A DNA stretch of 57,442 bases from Bacteroidota bacterium (GTDB lineage Bacteria > Bacteroidota > Rhodothermia > Rhodothermales > UBA10348), in NCBI GenBank assembly GCA_022567305.1, contig JADFHF010000023.1, forward strand, positions 1-57,442, written 5' to 3'. Position numbers and translations under genes: made by a program. The stretch's first letter is position 1. Every line of letters begins with the position of its first letter. Under the pieces are notes generated by a model that searched no databases, was not told where the DNA came from, and was given only the letters and a program-made list of their open reading frames with translations. Of this stretch, positions 19,122 to 27,798 are shown piece by piece.

Positions 19122-19652
19122 CTATTCCTTAATTTCGAGATAGTCCGCGAAGGACATGTCTCTATAGGATTCACTGCCGACGTATTTCAGGACGTCACGA
19201 AAGTCTTCCAACCCATGATATCCGGGCAATCGCGTGATATACTCGCCGCTGGGCTCCATGAAAATCGTCGTCGGCGTCCCGGATGCACCAAACCCTGCAC
19301 CGAGTTGGGCTGAGGATAGTTCGTACCCTTTGAAAATCACCGTGTCGGCCTCAATCGAGATATCGATCCGGCCGATTTCAAACGTCGAATACAGGTATGC
19401 CTGAAGTTTTTCGTCGGTATAGACTTCCGCCTGCATCTTCCGACACCATGGACAGGTAGGAGCGAACACATCAATCAGTACTATTTTTCCGCTGTCTTTG
19501 GCCGATTTCAGCGCGGTTTCGAACGAGGGCCACCGTACAGGAGAGCCATCCGCTACGTTCTGATCTTGTCCGAAAGCCGCTCCTATGACAACAAGGGCCA
19601 CCAGTGAAATAGTGACGGAACGTCGAAATATCTGATGGTTCGTAGTCAACAT
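19122..19652 (-). CDS. Secreted thioredoxin-like protein (CPWC)
   Basis: A 176-residue protein with an N-terminal signal peptide (hydrophobic core SLVALVVIGAAFG) and a thioredoxin-fold domain bearing a CPWC redox motif (C67, C70). A cis-proline region is likely at SGTPTTIFM. It is similar to the DUF255/SoxW-like periplasmic thioredoxins that reduce or relay disulfides. The start at 19652 is preferred because it lies one base after the stop of the upstream glycosyltransferase and gives a normal signal peptide. An ATG 18 bases earlier would overlap that gene. Confidence 0.86.
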   Translation of the reverse strand: MLTTNHQIFRRSVTISLVALVVIGAAFGQDQNVADGSPVRWPSFETALKSAKDSGKIVLIDVFAPTCPWCRKMQAEVYTDEKLQAYLYSTFEIGRIDISIEADTVIFKGYELSSAQLGAGFGASGTPTTIFMEPSGEYITRLPGYHGLEDFRDVLKYVGSESYRDMSFADYLEIKE

Positions 19653-19653
19653 T

Positions 19654-20859
19654 CTAATGGATTCTGTCAATCAATCTCCATGCTGAGGGTGCGTTTGCTG
19701 GATTCGGAAACTGATTTTGGTCGGAAACGTGCCGTGGAAGTATGTGCCGAAATGCCGCAATAAAGCGCTGAGATGCACTCTCCCAGTTAAATGTTTCACA
19801 AAATCGTTCGGCATTGTGAATCCAGGTCTCCCGCTCGGAAGTGGCCACGATCATCTGGTTCAGTGATTCGGCAATCTGATCCGGATTTCTCTGATCAACT
19901 GTTTTTCCAACATTGTATCCCTGGACGATCGAGCGGATCTCCGGGAGATTTGGAGCCAGTACCGGGACCCCTGCAGCCAGATAGTCGAACAACTTGTTGG
20001 GTAGGGCATATCGATGATTCAAGCAGGTGTCCTGTAGAAGAGATACCCCTACACGTGCGCCCGCAGCGTAGTCAATGATCGAGTCAGGCGGTACGGGATC
20101 CAGAAAAGTTACCTTATTCTCGAGATCCAACGTCCGCGACTGTTCTTTCAGATTCTCCCTTTCCGGACCGCTTCCCATAAAGACCAGGTGGGCATCTTTT
20201 ACATGAGTCATCGCCTCGACAAGCACCTCGCATCCCCGGGCTTTCCGCATCATTCCCATGTGCAATACAATGGGTGTGGAGGCGTCTAATCCTGCAAGGT
20301 CCGCCAGTTTCGTTGACCGGACTATCTCAGTTCTTGGAGGCACATTACGCAACAACACCGGCTGGCGAATGCGATATTCCTTTTCGAGATGCTCTGCGAT
20401 ACGTTTACTCACGGCAAATACAGCCGCAGCGCGGGGAAGGTACTGGCTTTCGACGAGGGACCAGAACCATCCAACCCACGGTCGATGCTTTACCGCATCG
20501 ACGTGCGCGTACAATTCCCGAGAATCAAATGTGTACACCGCGTCGAATCCTCTGGCGGCTCGAGCAAGGGCAGCCAGGACGTAGAGATCACTTGCGTGAT
20601 AACAAAGGGCCTTAGTCCTGCCTGCGGCTTCGAAAAATTGTTGATGCACCTCTCGAAAAAACCGAACACCCCTTTGAGTTTTCAACGCTAATGACTCGGT
20701 TGTGACGCCCGACGGCATCGGAAAATTCGGGGCGCTGCCGCCGAGATGTATCACGTGAATGGACCATCCTTGGGATGTCAACGCCCGAACTTGTTTGATC
20801 GCACGGCCATTTCGATACCAATCCCCCGTCATTGCAAAAACGATGTCGGGATTCCGCAT
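19654..20859 (-). CDS. Glycosyltransferase family 4-like protein
   Basis: A 401-residue GT-B fold glycosyltransferase. The N-terminal acceptor half includes DIVFAMTGDWYRNGRAIKQ. The C-terminal donor-binding half has VLHMGMMRKARGCEVLVEA, VFMGSGPE and the LPNKLFDYLAAGVPVLAP motif with its donor-binding glutamate-equivalent region. It probably transfers a sugar to an envelope polysaccharide or lipid; donor and acceptor are not determinable. It is immediately upstream of the thioredoxin gene (1-base gap) and divergent from the pgsA-like gene. Confidence 0.85.
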   Translation of the reverse strand: MRNPDIVFAMTGDWYRNGRAIKQVRALTSQGWSIHVIHLGGSAPNFPMPSGVTTESLALKTQRGVRFFREVHQQFFEAAGRTKALCYHASDLYVLAALARAARGFDAVYTFDSRELYAHVDAVKHRPWVGWFWSLVESQYLPRAAAVFAVSKRIAEHLEKEYRIRQPVLLRNVPPRTEIVRSTKLADLAGLDASTPIVLHMGMMRKARGCEVLVEAMTHVKDAHLVFMGSGPERENLKEQSRTLDLENKVTFLDPVPPDSIIDYAAGARVGVSLLQDTCLNHRYALPNKLFDYLAAGVPVLAPNLPEIRSIVQGYNVGKTVDQRNPDQIAESLNQMIVATSERETWIHNAERFCETFNWESASQRFIAAFRHILPRHVSDQNQFPNPANAPSAWRLIDRIH

Positions 20860-21053
20860 GAGGTTCGTTGGACGTTCGATGGTGCGACGGGTAACTATCT
20901 ACAGAACCAGAAGGATGATCTCGGGGCGAGTCTGTTCCCGCAAATGGCGCATTCGAAATAGTGAAGAATGCGCAGGTATCGCACCAATACGCAAGAACGT
21001 CTGCTTACTTCGTTCGTATTTTCGCGTCCCACCTGTAAGATTAAGAACCCTTT

Positions 21054-21653
21054 ATGGATTCCAAGCCGGCGATAAAAGGCTGGTCCGACTTAGGAAAATT
21101 CTGGACTATTCCGAATGTCCTCAGCCTTACGCGAATTATTATTCTGGTTCCGGTTGCCTACCTGATTCTTGTAGATGGATCGCTGCTGTGGATCTTGAGC
21201 CTGGTGGCCCTGGCCATTGCCTCAGATTATTTCGACGGGCGACTGGCGAGATGGTCCCATTCGGTATCCGAGTGGGGAAAAGTTCTTGATCCGTTTTCGG
21301 ATAAAATCGGAGGCGGTCTGGTGGTTGCTGCGCTGATGATCAAAGGGAGTTTGCCCGTTTGGTACCTCATCGTGATCCTGGCTCGAGATCTGCTGATTAT
21401 GCTCGGCGGCGAACTGATCATTCGTCGGTCTGGAATTGTTGTGATGAGTCTCTTTTCAGGAAAAATCGCGGTCGCATCGATTTCAATCACGGTTCTGGCT
21501 GCTCTCTTACTCGCCGATCCGCCTGTCATGCAGTTTTGCCTGGTGGCTTCGACGGTCATTCTAGCCTATTCGTTTCTCCGATATTTTGCACGATTTGTGA
21601 AACTGATGAAGGTGCCAAATAAATTCGAGCTACAAAACGAAGGAGACGGGTAG
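21054..21653 (+). CDS. CDP-alcohol phosphatidyltransferase (PgsA-like)
   Basis: A 199-residue integral membrane enzyme. The CDP-alcohol phosphotransferase signature is complete: D58, D61, G62, A65, R66, G75, D79 and D83 in the order D-x2-D-G-x2-A-R-x8-G-x3-D-x3-D. About five to six hydrophobic helices are visible. It most likely makes phosphatidylglycerophosphate from CDP-diacylglycerol and glycerol-3-phosphate, but other alcohol acceptors are possible. It is followed after one base by ftsY, so the pair is probably co-transcribed. Confidence 0.86.
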   Translation: MDSKPAIKGWSDLGKFWTIPNVLSLTRIIILVPVAYLILVDGSLLWILSLVALAIASDYFDGRLARWSHSVSEWGKVLDPFSDKIGGGLVVAALMIKGSLPVWYLIVILARDLLIMLGGELIIRRSGIVVMSLFSGKIAVASISITVLAALLLADPPVMQFCLVASTVILAYSFLRYFARFVKLMKVPNKFELQNEGDG

Positions 21654-21654
21654 C

Positions 21655-22614
21655 ATGGCGCGTATTCGACCAAACGATTCTGGATCCGGGTCGGAGCAGG
21701 GTGCTCTAGAATCAGGTCTTGAAAAAACTCGAATGTCCATGTTCGGGAAACTCAACCGGCTGATGCGCGGGAAAGATCAGGTTGATGCCGATGTGCTCGA
21801 CGAGCTTGAGGAAATTCTGGTTACAAGCGATGTCGGTGTTCAGACGACAGTAGACATCATTCGGAATGTCGAAGCGAAGGTCGCGCGAGATAAATACGTA
21901 TCGACAAAAGAATTGAATGATCTGATTCGTGGTGAAATATCTGAACTCCTTCTTCGAGACTCGAATAATCAGGTGCTGGGATTCGAAGACGCGCTTCCAA
22001 ATAGGCCGCACGTGATCATGGTTGTGGGAGTCAACGGAGTAGGCAAGACGACGTCGATCGGAAAGATTGCATATCAGTACAGAATGGCTGGAAAAAGTGT
22101 CTTGCTCGGCGCCGCGGATACGTTTCGCGCGGCAGCGACTGAGCAACTGGACATCTGGGCGGACCGTGCCGGAGTGCCCATCGTTAAACAAGGTCACGGA
22201 TCCGACCCGGCCGCTGTAGCTTTCGACACGCTCGCTTCAGCGAAAAGTGGAGATGTAGACGTTGTACTCATCGACACGGCAGGAAGACTTCACACGAAAG
22301 GTGGGTTGATGGATGAACTCGCGAAAATTCGTCGCATTATGGACCGACAGATCTCTGGGGCACCTCATGAAGTGTTGCTCGTGCTCGACGCCTCGACGGG
22401 ACAGAACGCGATTCGTCAGGCTGAAGAGTTTACTCGAAGCGTGGATGTAACCGGTCTTGTACTTACGAAGTTGGATGGAACAGCCAAAGGGGGCATTGTA
22501 ATTGGCATTTCAAATGAGTTCCAAATACCCGTACAATACATCGGCGTCGGAGAGGCAGTTGAAGACTTACAGGTGTTTGATAGGCAACGCTTTGTAGATG
22601 CTCTTTTTGCATGA
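21655..22614 (+). CDS. ftsY: Signal recognition particle receptor FtsY
   Basis: A 319-residue SRP-type GTPase that docks ribosome-SRP complexes at the membrane. A short N-terminal basic/acidic A region is followed by the four-helix N domain (about 30-105) and the G domain with GVNGVGKTT at 125-133, DTFRAAA at 155-161, DTAGR near 205 and TKLDGTAKGG near 271. The ATG sits about nine bases after an AAGGAG Shine-Dalgarno inside the end of the pgsA-like gene. Confidence 0.95.
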   Translation: MARIRPNDSGSGSEQGALESGLEKTRMSMFGKLNRLMRGKDQVDADVLDELEEILVTSDVGVQTTVDIIRNVEAKVARDKYVSTKELNDLIRGEISELLLRDSNNQVLGFEDALPNRPHVIMVVGVNGVGKTTSIGKIAYQYRMAGKSVLLGAADTFRAAATEQLDIWADRAGVPIVKQGHGSDPAAVAFDTLASAKSGDVDVVLIDTAGRLHTKGGLMDELAKIRRIMDRQISGAPHEVLLVLDASTGQNAIRQAEEFTRSVDVTGLVLTKLDGTAKGGIVIGISNEFQIPVQYIGVGEAVEDLQVFDRQRFVDALFA

Positions 22615-22805
22615 GCTTACGCCCCATCGTTTTCTGTTCGATACACCTCCCAAACCATTCATCGCAATATTTTGACGGTCTACTTGTAAGTACAAAAACG
22701 AACGGCTTCTAATAGCGATATTTTGTATTGTAATACGTTCGACGTGCTTCATTTGCTAGATCAATTGTAAACACGTAGAAGGAAATCGCAGATCAAGACG
22801 AACTC

Positions 22806-24218
22806 ATGACAAAATGTCATACATTTAGCTTTGTACACGAGTCTGCATCTGTACTCAGAAATAAATTACGTACTGCCTACAGACAGGATCGAACTAGAGG
22901 AGTCCGGAGAGTAGTGGGCCTATTTCTCTTCATTCTGTTTATGATTCCCGATGCGAGGTCGCAGGATATCGTCCCTGAATTTTTTGTCGACATTGTAAGT
23001 GCCCGAAATGATGGTTCTCAAGATCTCTCGCGAGTGGATGTGTACGCACAGATTGGTTATACCAGTCTGAGCTTCATTAGCACAGCCAATGGCTTCTCGT
23101 CGAGCTACGAGATGTCTTTTGATGCGATCCAACTGAGTGACAATGACCGCCTTCGCAATGTGGTATTGAACCGGACGTGGGACGGTAATATTATTGTCGA
23201 TACGTACGCGCGTACGCAGTCCGACGATCATTCGGACTTCACAACGCAATCGTTTGACCTGAGCCCGGGTCGATATATTTTTGAATTCGAGCTCGTCGAC
23301 AAAAATTCAAATCAAACGTACGTTCGCGAAGTTTATACCACCGTACGCGGTTTCGATGCTCCAACTTCGATCAGCGATCTCACATTGCTCGAGTCTTATG
23401 ACGCCGAAACATTTGCGATCATTCCGCTGGTCGACCAGAATATCTCTACGTCTGACGGAGGGTTTCAAGTATTTTATGAAGTGTATTCGGAGACGGCTCA
23501 CGATGTCACCGTTCGCAGAGAAGTGTTCCGGACCATGAAGAATCACGGCGTTACTCTCCCTGCGAACTGGACGGGAAGTGGAGTTGATGAAGCAGATAAG
23601 TCTGTTTTTCAGGAAGATGAACTTACACCCGTTCCGGTAGGAAAGAGTCAGCATCTCGTATCGATTCCTGTCGACGATCTTAAAGCGGGCGTTTATATCG
23701 TTCGGATCAGTCTTCTTGGTTCAGATGGGGAAGTCCTGGATGCCGCTGAGAAGTCGTTCCTCGCGCACTGGACAGGGTTGGCAGCGCACATCAAAGACAT
23801 CGATAATGCCATTCAGCAGCTTGAGTACATCGCGAAGCGCAAAGATTTAAAATTCATTCTGGAAGCTCCGAACCAGGTTCAGCGGATCAAGCGCTTCCAG
23901 AATTTCTGGGACAAGCGAGATCCTACGCCGAATACCAAGCGCAACGAGAGCATGGAGGAGTACTATTACCGGGTTGCGGCGGCGAATAGGCACTATGGCG
24001 CTGTTCAAGATGGCTGGCGTACGGACCGAGGATTTGTTTTCGTTCGGTACGGTGAGCCAGACTTCATCGAGCGTAAGCCCCACAGTTTTAATTACGAGCC
24101 CTATGAGGTTTGGATCTATGAACGAATAGGGCGCCAGTTCATTTTCATTGACAAAACTGGATTTGGAGACTTCGAACTTTTAATTCCAGTTTGGGACGAG
24201 CGGACACGTTTGTACTAG
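22806..24218 (+). CDS. GWxTD domain-containing protein
   Basis: A 470-residue exported protein. A hydrophobic segment (VVGLFLFILFMIP, about 38-50) looks like a signal peptide within a long N-terminal region, so a later start is possible. The C-terminal GWxTD domain is clear: FWDKRDPTP, then EEYYYRV, then GWRTDRGFVFVRYGEPD, then YEVWIY. Family members occur in Bacteroidota, Acidobacteria and relatives, and their molecular role is unknown. The middle is predicted beta-rich by eye. The gene has its own 191-base AT-rich leader and is closed by a hairpin terminator. Confidence 0.88.
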   Translation: MTKCHTFSFVHESASVLRNKLRTAYRQDRTRGVRRVVGLFLFILFMIPDARSQDIVPEFFVDIVSARNDGSQDLSRVDVYAQIGYTSLSFISTANGFSSSYEMSFDAIQLSDNDRLRNVVLNRTWDGNIIVDTYARTQSDDHSDFTTQSFDLSPGRYIFEFELVDKNSNQTYVREVYTTVRGFDAPTSISDLTLLESYDAETFAIIPLVDQNISTSDGGFQVFYEVYSETAHDVTVRREVFRTMKNHGVTLPANWTGSGVDEADKSVFQEDELTPVPVGKSQHLVSIPVDDLKAGVYIVRISLLGSDGEVLDAAEKSFLAHWTGLAAHIKDIDNAIQQLEYIAKRKDLKFILEAPNQVQRIKRFQNFWDKRDPTPNTKRNESMEEYYYRVAAANRHYGAVQDGWRTDRGFVFVRYGEPDFIERKPHSFNYEPYEVWIYERIGRQFIFIDKTGFGDFELLIPVWDERTRLY

Positions 24219-24243
24219 TCGTCTGTTCAGATGTACAATTCTC

Positions 24244-24277
24244 AAAAGGCATCACGTCCGTGGTGCCTTTGTTGTTG
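24244..24277 (+). terminator. Terminator-like hairpin after the GWxTD gene
   Basis: Bases 24245-24254 (AAAGGCATCA) pair with 24261-24270 (TGGTGCCTTT), giving a 10-bp stem with one G-T pair around a CGTCCG loop. A T-rich tail follows (TTT, then GTTGTTG). It starts 26 bases after the GWxTD stop and before fmt. Confidence 0.65.
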
Positions 24278-24398
24278 TCGCCAGAGCCCATAGGATCCAA
24301 ACGAGATTCCTTTATCCTGCTGGCAATGGGGTGATCCAGTTCGTATCGTACACGACTCTGAAAATTCCCAGAATGTGTCCGAATCACCGGTCCTGTAG

Positions 24399-25418
24399 TT
24401 GAAAATGGCCAACATTGTTTTCATGGGGACCCCTGTGTTTGCCGTATCATCCCTCGACCGGTTGGTCGCTTCCGAGTACCGGCCTATCGCTGTCGTAACC
24501 GGCCCCGATCGAGAGAAGGGGCGGGGGCGCAAGATCTCGGAAACGCCTGTAAAAAGGGCGGCGGTCGCGCATGGCATCTCTACGATTCTCCAACCGGAAT
24601 CGGTCAAAGATCCGGACTTTGCCAAGCAGGTTGAAAGTCTTGAACCAGACCTGATTATTGTCGTCGCGTTCCGAATCCTCCCGCCGTCGGTGTTTACGCT
24701 GGCTCATTTGGGCGCATTCAACCTTCACGGGTCTTTACTTCCCAAGTACCGAGGGGCTGCACCGATTCATCGTGCCGTTATGGCCGGAGAATCTGAAACC
24801 GGTGTGACCACGTTTTTCCTGAAAGAGAAAGTAGACACCGGGAATGTGATCCTCCAGCGATGCATGTCTATTGATCCGAATGAAACGACCGGCGAAGTCC
24901 ACGATCGAATGATGACGTTGGGTGCTGATGCCGTCCTGGAAACCGTGAAGCGCATTTTTGATGGAACAGCTGAGTCAAGTTCGCAAGACGAATCACTGGC
25001 AACGCCGGCGCCAAAGATTCACCACGAAGACTGTCGGATCCGTTGGGAATCGGAAAGGACAGCAGTCCACAATTTTATCCGAGGTCTGTCTCCTCATCCG
25101 GGTGCTTGGACACATCATCAGGAAATGGAGCTGAAAGTATTTGGGAGCCTGCTGTCGGAGCCGGGGAGCACGGCGTTGGGGGGTGAGCAGTCGGGTGTCC
25201 CAGAGTCGGCTGTCACGCAATCGGGCGAAGGGAGTTCGGCTGACATGAATCAGGAAACGGCACCTGGCACCGTTCTAAGGAGTGACCGTGACTTGTGTAT
25301 CGCCTGCGGTGACGGCCCGCTTCTGATTACGGAAATCCAGCTGGAGGGGAAACGGAGGCTACCCGCGGCGGATTTCGTCAGAGGATCTTCTATTCAACCA
25401 GGTGACGTATTGGGATGA
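24399..25418 (+). CDS. fmt: Methionyl-tRNA formyltransferase
   Basis: A 339-residue enzyme that formylates initiator Met-tRNA with 10-formyl-THF. The catalytic N108, H110 and D146 are present with the signature SLLPKYRGAAPI at 112-123. The C-terminal OB-like domain carries an unusual low-complexity insert (about 253-287, Ser/Gly/Glu-rich) between LKVFGSLL and APGTVL, where most homologues have a short turn. The stop overlaps the next start (ATGA), so the pseudo-galactokinase gene is translationally coupled to it. An alternative start is M3. Confidence 0.94.
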   Translation: MKMANIVFMGTPVFAVSSLDRLVASEYRPIAVVTGPDREKGRGRKISETPVKRAAVAHGISTILQPESVKDPDFAKQVESLEPDLIIVVAFRILPPSVFTLAHLGAFNLHGSLLPKYRGAAPIHRAVMAGESETGVTTFFLKEKVDTGNVILQRCMSIDPNETTGEVHDRMMTLGADAVLETVKRIFDGTAESSSQDESLATPAPKIHHEDCRIRWESERTAVHNFIRGLSPHPGAWTHHQEMELKVFGSLLSEPGSTALGGEQSGVPESAVTQSGEGSSADMNQETAPGTVLRSDRDLCIACGDGPLLITEIQLEGKRRLPAADFVRGSSIQPGDVLG

Positions 25419-26734
25419 CTGAAGATCGGAATGACTCGGAGAATGGGCCCGATCGTGAGAGCGGCGATCTGGACGACACCGTGCCCGGAAAGGCGCTCAG
25501 CAACTTATCCAGCAACGTACCCGGAGACGCTCCACCACCCTCGTTCGTGGATCCACTAAAAGACGCCCTGATCCGGATGCGGGCCGACCAAGCGGGTTCG
25601 CCAAGTGAGTTTGAGTCCCGGTCGGTATCGCTATTGTCGAGTCGGCTTGGAACGGCCTCGGAACCCGTCTGTGTGAATTTTGCGTTTGGCTCAGCCGGAG
25701 TCCAGGCAGACCACTCGCACTACTTCAATGGGTTTGCTCTTCTGAAACCCATGCGCAATGGAACCGCCGTCGCAGTTAGATTCTCCGATTCGACCGGTAT
25801 CAGGCTAGTCGTGGAAGGCTTTCCCGAGATCTCGAAGTTTGGATTGAACACCGAAGGGGACGATACAGAGGCGTTGATTGTTCGGACTGTTCGAGAGATT
25901 CTGGCTGGAATGCCGAAGCCGTTCGACAGGGGTTTGGATGTTGCCGTTGTTTCGGCTGTTCCATTGGGTCTGGAATCGGCCTATCTCTCTTCAGTCTGTG
26001 TATCTCTTGCTCGGGCTGCGGACGATTTAATTGGCAGCCATCGTGGCAAAAAGGACCGGATTCAGGCCATCAAAGGGAGCCTTGAACGTGTTCTACCCTA
26101 TCCCTTCAGTATTGCATATGTGATAGCAGCCGCGAATGTAAAACCAGATCCTTTTTTACTGGTCGATACGGAAACCATGGAATCTCTGAGCTTGGATAGC
26201 AGCAGTAGTACCGAGCCGGGCTGGGCGTTGGTTGATACGGAACCAGGGGCGAAAATGTCAGATCGAAAGGCACGCAGCGATCGGGCACAAGAAATTCTGA
26301 CACGGCTCCAACAAAAACAGTTTTCAGCGCTGACTTCCTTTCGTGATCTGGAACATCGGGATCTCGAGAACGCGAGCCAGCTGTTGCCTCGACGAATGCG
26401 ACCCGGTCTAAAATATCTTGTTTCAGAAAACCGACGTGTTCAGAGATTGGTTACTGCGATTCGAAATGAGGACTGGCAACTGATGGGTGCCCTCTTGTTT
26501 ATGTCCCATGCTTCGCGGCGGGACGATTGGGCAATTACTTCACCAATTCAGGATTTCGTGGTGGAGGAGGCTGAACGATTCAGCATCGAAGGGGTATACG
26601 GGGCTACTCAAATAGGCGAGGGCTCATTTGTTTTAATTGCCGGGCAGCCGATTAGGCTCCCGGCATTTCTAGATCATCTAAGAAATAACTGGCCGGCTCA
26701 TGCGTCTGGCCGACCGGAGACACTTATTCTATAA
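25415..26734 (+). CDS. Degenerate galactokinase-like (GHMP-fold) protein, probable pseudokinase
   Basis: A 439-residue protein that would usually be left hypothetical. After a disordered acidic N-terminus (1-75) its blocks follow galactokinase in order. VCVNFAFGSAGVQADHSHYFNGFALL (85-110) sits where GRVNLIGEHTDYNGG is expected. VPLGLESAYLSSVCVSLARA (182-201) is at the P-x-G-x-G-L-S-S-S ATP loop. VDTEPGAKMSDRKARSDRAQEI (273-294) matches the post-active-site segment. GALLFMSHASRRDDWAITSP (358-377) strongly resembles the MNESHxSLRDDYEVS region. GVYGATQIGEGSFVLI (393-408) is at the GGGFGGC motif. The ATP loop and C-terminal Gly motif are eroded, and the GIMDQ aspartate site reads SIAYV. This is my alignment by eye, with no search run. 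It is coupled to fmt and followed by moxR and hprK. Confidence 0.72.
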   Translation: MTEDRNDSENGPDRESGDLDDTVPGKALSNLSSNVPGDAPPPSFVDPLKDALIRMRADQAGSPSEFESRSVSLLSSRLGTASEPVCVNFAFGSAGVQADHSHYFNGFALLKPMRNGTAVAVRFSDSTGIRLVVEGFPEISKFGLNTEGDDTEALIVRTVREILAGMPKPFDRGLDVAVVSAVPLGLESAYLSSVCVSLARAADDLIGSHRGKKDRIQAIKGSLERVLPYPFSIAYVIAAANVKPDPFLLVDTETMESLSLDSSSSTEPGWALVDTEPGAKMSDRKARSDRAQEILTRLQQKQFSALTSFRDLEHRDLENASQLLPRRMRPGLKYLVSENRRVQRLVTAIRNEDWQLMGALLFMSHASRRDDWAITSPIQDFVVEEAERFSIEGVYGATQIGEGSFVLIAGQPIRLPAFLDHLRNNWPAHASGRPETLIL

Positions 26735-26744
26735 ATCGGAGCAA

Positions 26745-27767
26745 ATGTTAGATTCGAGTACAGTTCGAGAAACGGCACAGTTCGATATAGGGGCTGTAAC
26801 CGAACGTATTGCAAAAGAAAGTGCGTTTATCGACGACCTACTGAATGAGATTGGTAGGGTCATCGTGGGGCAGCGCTATATGATTGAGCGCCTCCTGATC
26901 GGCCTTCTCGGAGATGGTCACGTTCTCCTGGAGGGTGTCCCCGGATTGGCGAAGACATTGATGGTCAGTTCTCTGGCCGAAGCCATAGGTACTAAATTTC
27001 AGAGGATACAGTTTACGCCGGACCTGCTGCCAGCCGACCTTCTCGGTACACTCGTTTACAACCAGAAGGAAGGAAATTTCACGATCAAAAAGGGTCCGAT
27101 ATTCGCAAATATCATTCTCGCCGATGAAATCAACCGGTCTCCCGCAAAAGTTCAGAGTGCGCTTCTGGAAGCCATGCAGGAACGCCAGGTCACAATTGGA
27201 GAGACGACATTTCCCCTTGATGAGCCTTTTCTGGTTCTAGCCACGCAAAATCCGATTGAGCAGGAAGGCACCTATCCGCTTCCTGAGGCCCAGGTGGATC
27301 GTTTCATGATGAAGATAAAGATTGACTATCCCACCAGCGATGAAGAGCTGGAAATCATGCGGCGAATGGCCCGAACGGGCGAACGAGTTGGCGTACGAGA
27401 GGTCGTCAAGCCCGAACAGATTCTGTCCGCACGGGCCGTATTGAACGCGCTCTACATTGACGAACGTGTCGAAAAATACATTGTCGATCTCGTTATGGCT
27501 TCCCGGAATCCGGAAAACTATCGACTAGCCGCGATGAAGCCGCTCATCGAATACGGAGCATCTCCGCGCGCGACCATCAATTTGAACCTGGCGGCTCGCG
27601 CTCACGCATTCCTACAGCACCGTGCGTACATTTCGCCGGAGGACGTTCGCTCGATCGCAATGGATGTACTGAGACACCGGGTGGCCATTACGTATGAGGC
27701 CGAGGCCGAAGAAGTCACGAGCGAGGAAATCGTTCAGCGGATATTGGACACCGTCGAAGTTCCATAG
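26745..27767 (+). CDS. MoxR family AAA+ ATPase
   Basis: A 340-residue AAA+ ATPase. The Walker A motif GVPGLAKT is at about 64-71, Walker B is in IILADEINRSP, and sensor/arginine-finger regions occur in ATQNPIEQEGTYPLPEAQVDRF. MoxR proteins act as chaperones for assembly or maturation of target complexes, often with DUF58 and VWA partners. None of those partners is next to this gene, which is unusual. The start at 26745 is chosen because it follows a GGAG site and lies after the previous stop (26734). The longer reading from 26700 overlaps that gene. Confidence 0.9.
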   Translation: MLDSSTVRETAQFDIGAVTERIAKESAFIDDLLNEIGRVIVGQRYMIERLLIGLLGDGHVLLEGVPGLAKTLMVSSLAEAIGTKFQRIQFTPDLLPADLLGTLVYNQKEGNFTIKKGPIFANIILADEINRSPAKVQSALLEAMQERQVTIGETTFPLDEPFLVLATQNPIEQEGTYPLPEAQVDRFMMKIKIDYPTSDEELEIMRRMARTGERVGVREVVKPEQILSARAVLNALYIDERVEKYIVDLVMASRNPENYRLAAMKPLIEYGASPRATINLNLAARAHAFLQHRAYISPEDVRSIAMDVLRHRVAITYEAEAEEVTSEEIVQRILDTVEVP

Positions 27768-27798
27768 GAACCGTCCCAGTTGATTGAGCTCCTGATCC

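Noticed and set aside
20759-21289. 176-residue plus-strand open frame overlapping the glycosyltransferase and pgsA-like gene
   Set aside because: It overlaps two well-supported genes and shows no family features, so it is a shadow frame.
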